From Archilochus colubris (lineage: Eukaryota > Chordata > Aves > Apodiformes > Trochilidae): a stretch of DNA of 64,000 bases. Location: the NCBI GenBank assembly GCA_023079485.1, contig CM041092.1, positions 11,917,127 to 11,981,126 of the forward strand, given 5' to 3'. A program made the position numbers and the translations under genes. The notes beneath the pieces are model-generated. The model searched no databases. It saw only the letters and a program-made list of their open reading frames with translations, and was not told the origin of the DNA. Shown one piece after another: positions 47,995 to 60,600 of this stretch. Positions within the stretch are counted from its first letter, which is position 1. The number at the start of each line of letters is the position of its first letter.

Positions 47995-50900
47995 GTAAGG
48001 ATGGTCACTGCAGTGACATGCTGACTGCTGTGCGTGGAGGAGAGGCTTCCCTGTTGCCTAGGAAACTGCTTACCTGTTACTGTTGTTACCATGAGCTTTT
48101 CAGCTGGTAAATGAGTGGGATTGTGGATTGTAGTAGAGTAATTTTAATTTTCCACATTGAGCTGTAATTTCGAAGTTAGATGTAAAGAAGTCATGAGATA
48201 CCTTGTTTGAAATGCAACAGGAGCAATGTTACTAGACTAGGCAGTAAAAAAGTTTGAGTAACCATCCCAGCAAAAATACCTTGTTTGGTATCATCAACTT
48301 TGTCCTAAAATGATTTGAGCAACCTTTACAGTCAGTCAGAATCAAGGGCAGAGAGCACCTTCTTGAAAAATTTTAGCAATTTTGTAGCTTATATCGTTTG
48401 CTTCTTTCATCCTTAGTATTTTGGAGCCACTTTCTTAGATGGTGTTTTAGATTTATGCTTTAATTGTTCTGTTTCCAGTATTCTTATCTGAGTGACTATT
48501 ATGCAAATATCATATAATAGCTTTTATTTTCAAATTTATCAGCAGACCCATTTTTTTTTAAGTTGGGTGAGTAAACATCATTATATATCAACTTCTATGT
48601 ATCTGAATTGAAGTGAAAAGCTATTCAGTGTGCTGTCTGAACAAGTAAATATTGTTTTCATTTTTTAAATGGAAATGTTTTCATGAGTTTGAAGCTTATG
48701 TAGAGAAAAAACACTTCAATATTGTTGATAAATTATTTTAATCTCCAGAGAATTTATTAGTAGGTTGAAATTGATTGGAATGATAGCTCTACTGTTGGAA
48801 GTTAAATTTTTAACTATTGCCATAACAATTTTATTTTAAATTTAATCTACCTTTCTCTAAGTATGTTGTTAATAGAGAAGTATCTTATTCATTCTTCAGG
48901 TAAATTGAAGTTAATTTAAAGTACCTGTGTGCATATGCTGCTATGACTCATAAAAAATATTTCATGTTCATTGTGATTATTTTTCCAGATTCAATGTTCT
49001 TCTAATGTCTGATCTATTTTATGGCCTCTGTATGAAATGTACTTTTCTGTCTGTTGTTTTAAAAATACTAAGTGCCTCCCAGTTAACTGTTTTGCTATCA
49101 TTCTGCAAAAGAAGGATGCTTTTTGGAGGAAGCAAAGAATGTTGGATGGTGCCATCACACACGCTTAAGCTGATCATTACATTATATGATCTGATTTGAA
49201 GCAGTTTTGAGCATGTGAAGGGAAATTGCTGTGTCAGAAATCCTCACTCTTGGGTTGCCTGCTTTCAGGTATATTATGGGAGCCTCGAATTGTTTTGAAC
49301 ATGTAACTTGTTACCTCACTGCTCTGATGTGCTCCCTGTGAACACAGTCAGTGGTTGTTCTTTGGGAGTGGGAGAGAGCTCTGACAGATCTATCAGAGAT
49401 GTGGTTCTTTGGGCTGTCATGGGATCAGGAGAGTTTGACACTTGTGGTGCCTTTATCCACTCAGGTACAGAAACTGTCTCCATTGGATGTTGAAAATAGA
49501 AATTGTGGCTTGGATGGAGATGGCTTTTAAATTGTCATCTTTATACCATTAATCCATTGTATTTATTACTCTATAACATAGTAGCTAACAGTATTTTATG
49601 CTTTCTTGTTGTGTTGCTTCAGTCCTTCTCTTTCCTTGACATTTTTTCATTTGTCCATTTCATGAGACTCCCACTCAACTTGTCCCTAAATATGTTGGTA
49701 AACTTTCAGAATAAGATTCAAGAAGTTTCTTGAGCACGTATCTGGCATCAAGTTTGCATGCAGTGCATTAGGCTTCTTTGGGATTATTTAAGTATTTGAA
49801 AACCATGTGCTTATCCACTGGGCTGAAACATCTCTTCAGCCTATGGCCATGTTGCAGTGCAGCAAGTGTTGAACCTTTGTGCAGGTCAGGCTCTTAGAAG
49901 TGGGCAATGCCTGGATCCTTCTCATAACTTCCCCACTGGCTTGCATGGTTTTTGCAGCAGTGCCTGGGAACTGCAGTGGGACCAGTGCTGCGTGCAAGGT
50001 TCAGCACACAAAGTGGATCCTTGCATGCAGGTGCCCTTTATACAGGAACCATCCACTGGGCCTTCTGGGCTGGAGAGGCTCTCTGCATGTAGATGCCTCT
50101 TAGCCTCAGCACCTGGCTATTGACTTAGATTTTCATGGTGATCACAGGTATCCAAGAAGTATGTTCCTTTTGTGTGCTGGAAAACTTGAAGTAGTACACT
50201 GTTTTCCAAGAGGGAGCATGATGAGGCACATTTGGTATGCTGAGGTCTTGTGTGGTCACCTATATGGCCCTGCTCTGTGGCCCTTGTCAGTTTTAACCTT
50301 GCCATTGCTGTCTGCTCAGTGAGTCTGCTCATTTGTTTGCCTGTTGGGTAGGGAAGAATATAGTCCACTTAATCGTGAGCTTTGCCTTGGGCCCCTTGAA
50401 GGAGAACTCAAAAAAGGGAATGTCCGTTTCCCATGGATTGGAATTTTTATCTGCTTGAAATTAATTTTTTGGGGATGTTTAGATCATGTGACACAGCTGA
50501 AACCGAAAGGAGTGAGAGATTTGATACTGCCATTCTTGAAAAATGGGAGCAGGTTCTTCTGGCTATCAGTTTCATGCAGGAGCACTCTGTTGGGACTATG
50601 CTGTGTGTGTTTGGAAAGCTGAAGGCAGTTCTCAACTTGCCTCTGCTGGGCGTACCCCACTGCAGAGCTTTCCATTTGCTGCTTAGACAGCATTTACAGG
50701 CTCTTTAAAATGTTAGTACTGATGTAAAGGAAACATCTGCTCATTTTAGTCTCCTCTTAGGAATAGGTAAAAGTCACACCCTAATGAAATGCAGGTTTCT
50801 TCCAAGTGATGAATTGGGAAATGGGAACTGTTGACTTCTGCTGCTGGTATTGGCATCTGTTGGGTTCCATTGCTGTAAAACAGCATAATGGTGTCTTTTA

Positions 50901-53641
50901 TTAATAGTGTGAACTGTATCCAACTGCTCTGCCTTTCCAGATGAAATTGATAAAATTAAAGATGTATGGGATGCATCTAGAAAGTTGGGATTTTATTGAA
51001 AACAACCTATGCCTCTCCTGCCCTAGGCTGTCAGTCCAGAGCTGGCTGTGGGTCCACTGTCTGCTTTGTCTGCTTTTAATAAATTTTACTACTCATTTAC
51101 TTAATTTCTGTTCAACTTCTGGAGGCTGGGAATTCTGAAATTAAGAATTCTACCTGCACTGCAAACATAGACTGAAGGTGCAGAAATCTCATTTAAATGG
51201 CAATATCACTGGCCCTTATTGCTGGCAGTGCCCAAAGAAGATACTACAAACAGCTGATACCAAATCTTCCCTACACAACACAGCAGCAAAAAAAGTGGGG
51301 CAGGTGCTTGGGAGTCCATGACAGTCTCATCATTCAATTATTTTCAATCCACTTGTTTTTCCCCTTGCTTTTTTATCTGTATGCAGTCACATACAGATTT
51401 ATGTTCAAGCAGTGTTTGGTTTTGAGTGCTCTGTGCAGTCAATACTGTGCTTCATCTGCAGCATTGTCATAAGAGTCTGGTCTCATCCAGTGCATTTTCT
51501 TCATACATCATGCTGCTGCTGTTAGCTGTTATGGAAGAACAATGGTTTTTTACTCATTCACAATCTCTCCCTCTCTAAAGAGCATTTGCTAATTTTTAGT
51601 AGGGTTGCATTATAGAAAAGATGGACACATCTTCTTTGATTCAAGAAATAACTGCTTGTGCAAACCTGTTGTGAAGGCTGCCATTATTTACAGATAAGCA
51701 CAAGACCCAAGAATGAGGCTTGCTTCTAGAGGGCCCTCAGTGTCAAGCAAGTATTTGTATGGAAAACTTTGGAGTGTTACTTTCACCTGTAGTTCACCCC
51801 TCAGCCTTTTGCTTTGTACATCTGAGGTGGGTTAATTGTACCCATGGACCCTGATTTCTCCAATTCATATTATTTAATCTGTTGTATTTAATAGGAGATC
51901 ATCCAATAACTCAAGTTTTAGACACTATGGTAATCTAATCAGTTTGGTCAATAGCTCAGCTTGTATTGCCTGACATCAAAGGTCAGCCATCAGAGCCAGT
52001 ACTTTATCTGAGAGATATGGGCTGTGTTTTGCAAAACTGGAAGGGATTTGACAAACCAGGAAACTGGTAATAGTCTGACTTTTAAAGCCTAAACAGGAAA
52101 GTTTCTATTTTGTTTTGTATTGTTTTATGTGAAAGGATACAAATACATCCAGTGTATATGAGCCCACAGAAGCACTGTAGGGGAACTTTATTAGCTTGAG
52201 TTTAGGCATTGGGTTCTGTATAATAACCAATACATCTTTATAAGAATATATATATTCTGAAACGTACAAATAGCACTGTTTTTCTAAACAGGAGGATGCT
52301 GTTAAAGTATTAGTGTAAAGCAGGTTCATGTTGTATGTATGTGCCTCTGCTACGTTGTCATCAAAGCTGGTGGATAGATTTTACTCTGTGCATGACTGAA
52401 TTCCTTAAAGGTTTTTCATGAACACTTAAAATACCCTACTGGTTTTTCAAAACAGCAAAGGAAATCCCTCTTGTTAAATTCTTTAAGGTAAACTGCTAAA
52501 ATTTACCGCTATTACTGTACCTAAGAAAACATTTTATTCTCTACTGTGCATAAAGCTTATTAAATAACTTGCAGCAAAGATCTTTCACATGAAAATGACA
52601 CAGAATTTGCAGAGGAGTAATCCAATTTTAAATACCTAAATTGCTCATTTTATAAAATCATAAAATTCTTGATGTTAGGCAACATTCTAAGGGCCTAGCT
52701 TTGGTTTTCCTACTTGGTCAAAGCTTCAGCTGAAGTCAGTGGTATTGCTTTTTACTATGAAAGCAGCTTCATCTTCTGTCTTCTACCTTGCTAAAGGAAG
52801 AGCATGCATAGGATGAGTTCCTGTGACACAGCTGATAGGCAGGAGCCTTCTTAGGCTGTGGGAAACTAAGCCCTTGATAGCTGGCAGAATACAGACAAGT
52901 CTTGTTGGTGTAGGGTTTTGTCAAAGTAAAGAATATAGTTTAAAGCTCCCCATAAATGTGCATATAAAGCCATAAATACAAGGTTTTAGAAAGATCTGAG
53001 AAGCAGAAGTTTGCTTCTGTTGAAGATCTGAAGCTGCTGGTGTCTTAAAATTCAAAGCACTCTTTAATCTGACCTTCAGGTGTTCAGGTTTCATTGGAGA
53101 AACATGTTTTTTATAAGTCTGTACAATACATCTTTTCCTTAGGGTATTTGTTCAGGGCAAAACTTTCTGAAAAAAATCTTTGTGAAAGGCAAATCCATGT
53201 AAAAATATCATATTGGTATTGTGACTATTTTAAAAAACTTTGATCTGGTTAAAAATTCTGTTTAGTTCCAGAAAGATGTTTATCTTATAATTAAGGAAAA
53301 AATATTCCAGGACGATTTTCCAGCCTCATCTGTTTTGCATGTTTTGTAGCAGTAGAGCTCCCTTAGATGACTGAAGGTGCCTGCTCTACTTGAATAACAA
53401 AAGGGATTGCTTAAGGAAAGGCAGACTGTCAACCACAGGCTTAATGCTGCTGAAATTTCACTTCACAAACACAGCTCAGCATGTAAGGTAGTCGGTGTGT
53501 AAATAGCCTGGGCAGGCTGCTGCAGATGATAATTACTAATGTAATAATTACCGTAACTAACAGAAATGTGACTTGACTTTGAGCTTTCTGTCCTCATTAA
53601 ACTTGTTCACCTTCTCTGAAACTCTCCATGCTGCATGCTAG
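47995..53641 (+). other. Intron, 5.6 kb
   Basis: gtaagg to gctag. Mostly AT-rich. The block about 49800-50350 is richer in GC and has overlapping open frames, but no family was recognised and there is no splice support. Confidence 0.8.
53632..53637 (+). promoter_or_regulatory. RBFOX-type TGCATG at cassette 3' splice site
   Basis: A perfect TGCATG ends four bases before the first base of the 53642 exon. RBFOX sites at or just upstream of an exon usually favour skipping (family knowledge). Confidence 0.5.
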
Positions 53642-53749
53642 CACGGAGCAGTCGTATCCCCCGACCCAGCATGAGTCAGGGGTGCAGCCGTGATACCAGC
53701 CGTGAGAGCAGTCGAGATACAAGCCCTGCTCGGGGCTTTCCTCCACTTG
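53642..53749 (+). CDS. CLASP1: CLASP1 exon: second SxIP motif (SRIP), likely cassette
   Basis: A 108-nt phase 1-1 exon, acceptor gcatgctag and donor ttg|gtgagt. Encodes [20 protein letters not shown] followed by [23 protein letters not shown] is the second SxIP EB1-binding motif. The S-x3-S ladder [15 protein letters not shown] is the multisite GSK3 target primed by a proline-directed kinase that controls CLASP lattice binding. Some mammalian CLASP1 isoforms skip this segment. A perfect TGCATG (RBFOX site) lies at 53632-53637, overlapping the acceptor region. Confidence 0.95.
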
Positions 53750-56700
53750 GTGAGTACATGTAGGCATTGGAGCTTTAAGGGTCAATTTTTTTTCCTTCTT
53801 TCCCCTTGTTCTGATTGCCTTTTCAAGACACTGCCAGGTAGAATGAGTTTGTTTCCTGTCCTCTGTTGGATTCCTGACACACTCCCTGTTTCCAACCCTG
53901 TTTCTTTAATATTTTCTTCTGCATGCTTCAATTCCAGTTCTCAGCACTTTACTGCTAGTGGGAAAATAGTTCAAACTAGACCTTGGTAATTTTTAGTTTC
54001 CTCAAGTCAGCTTAGATGCAGCTGCTGTGCTTCAGTTTACAGCACTGATGGAAATCTATGTAAGAGCAATCCTCAGGTTTCTAGGTCACAGTGAAGTAGG
54101 CAGTAGCATTGTAGTTTTCTGTTGAGTGACTAGTTGAGTGACTTATAATCTGATTCTCTTACAGCTAGGTACAGTAGCAGTGTATCATTTCTATACTAAA
54201 TCCCCCAATACTTATAGAAGCTCTGTTTTGTAGAGGTTTTACATATCACTGTTAGTCATCAATTACCAAGTTGGATATGTCATTTTGTAGGAAACTTTTC
54301 TCCAGCAGCCTAAAATCATGGAAAGGTTGAGCTTTTAGAGGTGCATCATTATTGTGCAGCTGAAGTGTACAGTGCAAACAGAAAATCTTATTACATGTAC
54401 CACATGCAGAAGTTTTTTTCTGCACAAGGCTGAAAACAGCAGGATAGTTCATGTTTCTGATCAAATGCTATCATATATTCAACCCTAATACATTACTTTT
54501 ATGACAGATTTGTCATCTCAGACATAATGAAATGTAATTGGTCTCCAGGCCCTCTTAATTTATGTAGTAATTTCACAGCTGTGCATGTGGTATTAAAGGT
54601 GAGAAATTTCATCAAAGCTGAAGAACATTATTACAGGATCTGATTTTTTATGTAGTGACAAACTGCAGGTGTAAGTGGAGCACAGTATTCTGGGCTTAAT
54701 TCTGCAACTTTAATACAGTGGTGAGAAAAGGTTATGAAAATGCAGACACATGGGCAAAATGTTACTGTTTGGTTCTCATGCTTTATTAATATACTTTATT
54801 TCAAATAATCTTTTAACCTTCTATAGCTATTGTCATTATTGCTCTAGTTAAACAGTGCCAGTGTAGAGGGGCTTGTTGTCTTCATGCATATGACATAATT
54901 GGCAAAACTCCTATTGATTTCAATGCTTCAAGATAATATTCGAGAGGCTTTGGGTTTCAAAACTGCATCATTTGGAACCATAGTGAACTATAAAACAATC
55001 TTATTTGCTTTATCTGTAATACCTCAAAGTTTGGTGAAAAATAAGCAGTTCACCTGACTGTTCAGGACTTGGATCATAGCTCTTTGATATCAACAGATGA
55101 ACTTACGAACTTTTTATTGATTAAATAAAGCTGAGTTGATACCATAGCCATAAAGTAACAGACGACTGCAGCTCATTTTAGTTCCCGGTCCAACTTCTAT
55201 TTTGGATTACTTTCTCCAGCCAAAGTGTTTAAGCAAGCTGGTTTTTCAGGGTTAACTTGTTACTGTTCTGTGTTGTGCTGTGTTTCATTGTGGTCAAAAT
55301 ACATTAATTGAAATACTACCTTGAGCCCTTTTTCTGAAAAATAAATGCAGTGTACCAGAATCAGTTGGTGTGAATTTGGTACACCAAAGTCACCACTGAG
55401 TCTGACCTGTATGTGTGTCATAAAATTTCAGTCACAGATGTTTATTACACTGATTGTAGCAAATGTAAGTAATTTCATTTTAACTAATGATATTTAATTA
55501 CCTGAAGATTAATGCATTTCTAGAAAAACATTGTTATTAAAAGTCATGAAGATAAGGTGGGGGCAAAGTATCAAATGTCATAGTAACCTAATATAGTTGT
55601 TACCTATTTTCATTTTCTTGTGTTTTCATATGAAATGCTTTGTTTTAACATGTTCATGAACTTGTAATTACATAGTGCATAATTAATCTGAAAAACATAC
55701 ATGTCAATTTAAGCCCAAACAATATGATTCTATTACAGTATTTCTAGAAACCAGTTAATTTTACATTAATGCTAAGATGATATAACACTACTATGCATGG
55801 TCTATTTTTGCTCATAAAGATTAACTTGTATATTAGTTAACTATACCTAAACTAGCTACATATAAGTGACAGCATTCTTGTATTTAATGGTATTATGATC
55901 AATGTCAATGCTGAAATCATGACCTTGCAAATTGCTCTGCTTTTTTTGGAGCTGCTGTGTGGTTATGCATGTCTGTGCACCAAGCATCTTGCTTCTGAAG
56001 TTAGGAAACATGAGTAAAGAGTCACTGTACACTCAGCCTCCTTGCAGAGATGTGACTTGTAAAAATTGTGATTCCTGTTTCTTCATGGGCTTTGGATCTT
56101 TGCAGTGATATCCACAGAGGTGTTAGTGGATGGCTCAGGAGATAGCAGCTGCCAGCTCAGAATCTTAATTGTGAAGTTCAATCCATAATCCTGCACTGAT
56201 CCTGCAAATCTTTCATGAGTTCCTCATGGTGTCAGTAGGATTGTTCTCTTGAATAAATGCACGTGTTCTCCATAGATAAAAACTATATTGCATATTTTGT
56301 ACAGCTGTTAGTCAAGCTCTCACACTGGGCAAAAATTTTTTTTCTCTGCTGCTATTTTATGATACTAGTTACTGTGTTTGTGAATGTTTTGCCTTAAACT
56401 GAAGGTTTAGTTTTTAACATGTATATGCATAACTGACAAAGCCTACTTGTATTAGAAGGTGATTCTGCTTTATTTTTTTCAGTTTCTTGACAGTACTAGT
56501 AATGATGTTAAAGCAACAACGCCTTCAGTGAGTCTGTGGTGATGAATTGCTCAAATGAGCAGTTTCTTGGGTCAGTTGCTTTGAGCTAGGTGAGCATGTC
56601 ACTGCTAGACACAGGGAAAGCCTCTTTAGAAAAATGAAATTTCTGTAATTTGGAAATGCCTGGACCAGCTTTCCATTTGCTTTCATAAAGAAACTCACCT

Positions 56701-57236
56701 TTTTGCTGAATCCAAGAACTCTCCAAAGGCATTTTGTAATTCATGTGCTGCTGTTAACAGGGAATTGAAGTAGGAGCTATATTTGGCTTCAGCTTTTCTG
56801 CTACCATGTGTGCTCCATTGCTATTAACGATTTGTATACATGTGGTGTAATTCCAGATAGGTGTCTGATGTGCATCTTCAGGTTTTCTGTGCATGTACAT
56901 ACTTAGATTCAACAAACATGTATGCAAAAACAGTTAAAAGCAAGAGACTTCTGGTAGTAGCAACAGCTACAGTATGTGTGTACCTGTGTTTACTTGGGTG
57001 ACAAACCCAACCCAAAGACCTATCTGCAGTGGTTTGGTGACCTCCCTGTATGACTCTTTCTAATTCTGTGGTTACTCATTCTCTTTGTTAATGTTGCTTT
57101 TTGGTTTTTTGTTTTTTGGGTTTTTTGTGCATAGGCTAGAATGTTGTGGAAAAATACCTGCAAGCACAATTCCTAACCATTCATCATGGCTTCACTTTGG
57201 GGTTTAGATCAGACACATCTAAATCCTGCTCTGTAG

Positions 57237-57290
57237 ATGTCTGCTCCACGTTCTCACGGTGGCCGTCATCCAGATCCGTGGCTCTGGAAC
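57237..57290 (+). other. Candidate unrecognised cassette exon of CLASP1 (54 nt)
   Basis: An open segment between ctctgtag and c|gtgact with the same 1-1 phase as its neighbours. If spliced it would add DVCSTFSRWPSSRSVALE, then a proline codon shared with the 57595 exon, giving ...VALE-PSRRHSRS. It has a branch-like catctaaat upstream, five CpG dinucleotides in 54 bases (very unlike the surrounding intron) and a Ser/Arg-rich composition like the rest of the linker. The donor is weak. I do not recognise the peptide from known CLASP1 isoforms with certainty. Could instead be a conserved non-coding element. Confidence 0.35.
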
Positions 57291-57399
57291 GTGACTGACA
57301 TGCATTGGGGTTTTTTGCTGAACTGCACTGGGTTTGGGAGTGTTGCAGATGAGTTCTGTCATGCATTGTGATTACAGTCCTGGGGGGGGGGAAGGGGAC

Positions 57400-57515
57400 A
57401 AAGCTACAGACGGAGGCGTCGCCGAGGGGCTTGCACCGTCTCTGTTACGCATTCATGCACAGCGTCATTTCCCTGTCACTAGGAAACACCTTTACTGGTA
57501 GCGGTCACACGCATC
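57400..57515. promoter_or_regulatory. CpG-dense block upstream of cassette exon
   Basis: About ten CpGs in roughly 110 bases (gacggaggcgtcgccgag, caccgtc, tacgcattc, cagcgtc, tagcggtcacacgcat) directly after a G10 run at 57382-57391. It sits between the candidate 54-nt exon and the 63-nt cassette exon. May be a conserved splicing-regulatory element, or contain a further tiny exon (57483-57497, between actag and gtagcg, phase 1-1). Confidence 0.35.
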
Positions 57516-57594
57516 CCTTTTGGATTGTGGCATTTTCTGTCTCGGGTTAAATGTGTGTTAATCCTGTGGGTGTTGCCATTCCTTCTACTTGCAG

Positions 57595-57657
57595 CTTCTC
57601 GACGTCATTCCAGGTCCACTAGTGCTCTCTCCACTGCTGATTCTGTTGGGCAGTCAG
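57595..57657 (+). CDS. CLASP1: CLASP1 63-nt cassette exon (ASRRHSRSTSAL)
   Basis: A 21-codon phase 1-1 exon, acceptor tctacttgcag and donor cag|gtgaac. Encodes (A)SRRHSRSTSALSTADSVGQS. Other vertebrate CLASPs have an equivalent SRxHSRSTxAL segment, and mammalian CLASP1 isoforms include or omit it. The next exon (61566) starts in the same phase, so skipping keeps the frame. Confidence 0.94.
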
Positions 57658-60600
57658 GTGAACAAGTGCTAACTGCATGAATCCGCTTCTTATCCGTAGT
57701 CTCGTTGTACCCATCTTAACATTTGCTGTCATGTGCATCAGCCAGCACTTGGCATGTGCTTCTCACCGCTGTGGGGCTTTCTGTTCTGTTTTGTGCAATG
57801 TGGCTTTTTTGTTTTGAATTTAATTTATTGGATATTTTTTATTTTCTGTAGTTTACAAGCATTTTGAGCAGTGTTTATTACACAAAGGGTGATCCAGGGC
57901 TTTCTCAGTTCTGTAAATTGGATCATTTATACACCCTGGGCTACATCCTGACTGATGCAGGGTACTTGACATTTTGCTTTATATTTCCTCTTTGGCAGTG
58001 TAGCCGTTCCCAGTGCCTAGGACCACATCCCAGTGGGTTTCATCCTATTTATTACTAGATATTCTGAACTGTTAATGACTGTTTTGTGGGATCCTCCCCA
58101 AAATACGGAAGAGTAGCAAATATTAAGCACCTCATGAGCTTTGGAGGTTAAGTTCTAATCCATTCTTCATAGAATTCTGAAGGCTTTGTCTGAAGTACAT
58201 GGAAGTCGTTAAGAAACTGTTCCATTAATTTCTGTGATCTTAGCATCAGGAAATTAATGCTTACATGTAATGACAAAAATGTGCAGATTTCTAGTGGCTT
58301 CTTCCCTACCCCTATGCTGGATCTGCACAGAAAGAAAATCGTGGAGAAATCATAACTCTGAAATCAGGATCTTTCACTGGGAGACAGAGATAGACAAGGG
58401 CTGCTAGCTTTGGGTTGACAGAAACTTAGTTGTGGGGGAAAAGGTGATGGCAAAGATAAATGAGGGCTTCAGTGTTAGTTTGGAGGAAAAAACTGCATAA
58501 AGAATTAGTGATACTGAAAGTTATTTAATCCCCTTCAAGCAGGTAGTGAAAAATGTCTTCTGTTTCTCCTAACACTTGCTAAGTGGCTGTCACTTACCTA
58601 AAACTCAAAACATTTCCCTTGTCAGGTTACTTGACAGAAATTATGCAAGCTCATTTGAGTCTTTGGCATTTTTCAAAGTAATAATTTGAAGATGTATTTA
58701 ACAATATTAATCAAAAGGATTAAAAAACCCAAACCCCTTGAATTATGATAAAGTTTTAAGCTTTGTTTGTATTCAACTTTCTGTGATAGTCACTTCATGC
58801 TTGGCTCATGTGGTTTGGTACCAAGAATAATCAACCTGTATATGGTTACTTGTACCCTATAGAAGGACAAAATCTCCTTAAGAATGGCAAAATCAGGCCA
58901 AACCCCACATTTTTAAAAAATGGTTGTTAGGAATTTCCACCCATTTTTTAACAAATATAATGAATCTAGTCAGGGTGACAGGAGTGAGGCCAGAGCATAC
59001 TCTTTATTTCTTGCCCAGTTAGGACTGGGCTTGTCTGTGTTATTTCTGGAGCCAAATGTGTTTCCAGCCCCATTTTAGAGGTGTGCTGAGGCCTTTCCTA
59101 AGGTCTAGCTTCTGCACTCAGGTATGGCAATAGTGTCATGGGGAGAAGCCCAGAGTGACTTGGGTATTAAGGATTTGAAGGTCACAAAAAGAAGTATTTC
59201 AGAGAATTCCTGGTAGCCATGGAGCCAGCATGCTGCATTATACTTTAACAGATTTTAAAAAAACAAACAAACAAAAAAAACCCAAACAAAGCTCCATTTT
59301 ATTTCTTTATGCTGGATATTTAAACTGTTTTACAGCTGAATTACCTTGTCATTCTGTTCTTCATTTTAAAAACCAAACAAACTATCTTCCCTTTTCTAAT
59401 GTAATATTAAATTTAAGTGAAAACAAATGGCAGTGGTATTTTTGGATGCTATGTTATTTCAAAGTTGAAGCCAAATTCAGAACTCAGTAGTACTTGAGTA
59501 ATGTCATTGAGTTGGGTTTAAATATAAAACCAATTCCAGAACTTCTCTTCACATTTACAACCCTTGTACTGTACCAGATATCATTCACACTTAGAATACT
59601 TCTGTATATCTTTGCAGTGTATATCTCTGTAGTAGTGACTTTAGTTTCAATCAGATCTAATGCATTATCTTCTCTGTGCTTCTAATAAGAGTGTACAGAT
59701 CTTTCCATTTTAGGGATAAAGTAGTGTTTCATCTAAATATTTGAAATGATTCTTCAACCCAAGTGCATTAAAAAAGGGAATAGTAATAACACATGCAACT
59801 TTTATTTCTTTGTGAATTGTCATTATTTGATTACTTTTTGGCAGTAGTTCTCAGAATTTTGTTTAATTTTTTTTTTCCCTTGTAATGTGTTTTGTAGAAA
59901 ATGTGTTTCTGTTGTAAATCTGAAGTGTCTTGTCTGGTTATGAAACTCTGAGAAACAGTAAATTTTTATATATAATGTTCCTATTTTAAATAAATATTAG
60001 TCTTTAGGACTTTTTTCCTTAAAAAAAAAAAAGAATCTATTTCCCCTCAGTAGCTTAATCTCTGCCACTCGCAGGTAAAGCTTTAGAATTAGAACAGGGG
60101 ACTTGCAAGTGTCAGTCTCTAATTTAAATTATGTCAGTGTAAGCTAATTCCTCAAAAGATAATTCAGTGGAATAGGTTTTTAAAGAAGAAAGCAATGAAA
60201 TTTTGTGATAAGTGCAGTGTTCCCCCCCCGCCCCCCAAAATACAAGCTGCTGAATACTATGTTTGACCTCAGTTTTGTGGAAATCCACAGCATAGTTATA
60301 CATTCAATAAACAGGGTATTTCCTTTGCTAAAGTGAGCTAATAAAAAGAGCTGTGTGACTTGATCCCTCTCCCTTGCTGCTTGATGACTGCCTCCAGCAT
60401 GGGTTGGCTCAAGGTCTATTAAATGAGTTCATGCAGCTTGACCTGCACACTGCTGAATTTGCTGGCAAAACTTTTACTGTCATGTGTAGGTGCAGGGGAC
60501 AGAGGTGTAAAATATGTCCTAGGAAGGATCTTCCCAGCCCTTCATAAGCAAGGACAAACCCAAGCAGAAAAATACCCAACAATTTGAAAATGTCAAAATC

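Larger units (their letters stand above)
53750..57594 (+). other. Intron, 3.8 kb, with CpG-dense 3' part
   Basis: gtgagt to tgcag. From 53750 to about 57050 it is a very AT-rich intron. The last 400 bases contain the candidate 54-nt exon and the CpG block described separately. Confidence 0.8.

Noticed and set aside
49800..50350. GC-richer block with overlapping open frames as a separate gene
   Set aside because: Frames are short, end in intron and match no known family; no splice sites in consistent phase.
52655..52700. Reverse-oriented CR1 tail (aaatcataaaattcttgatg)
   Set aside because: Only a short A/T-rich resemblance; no body of the element follows.
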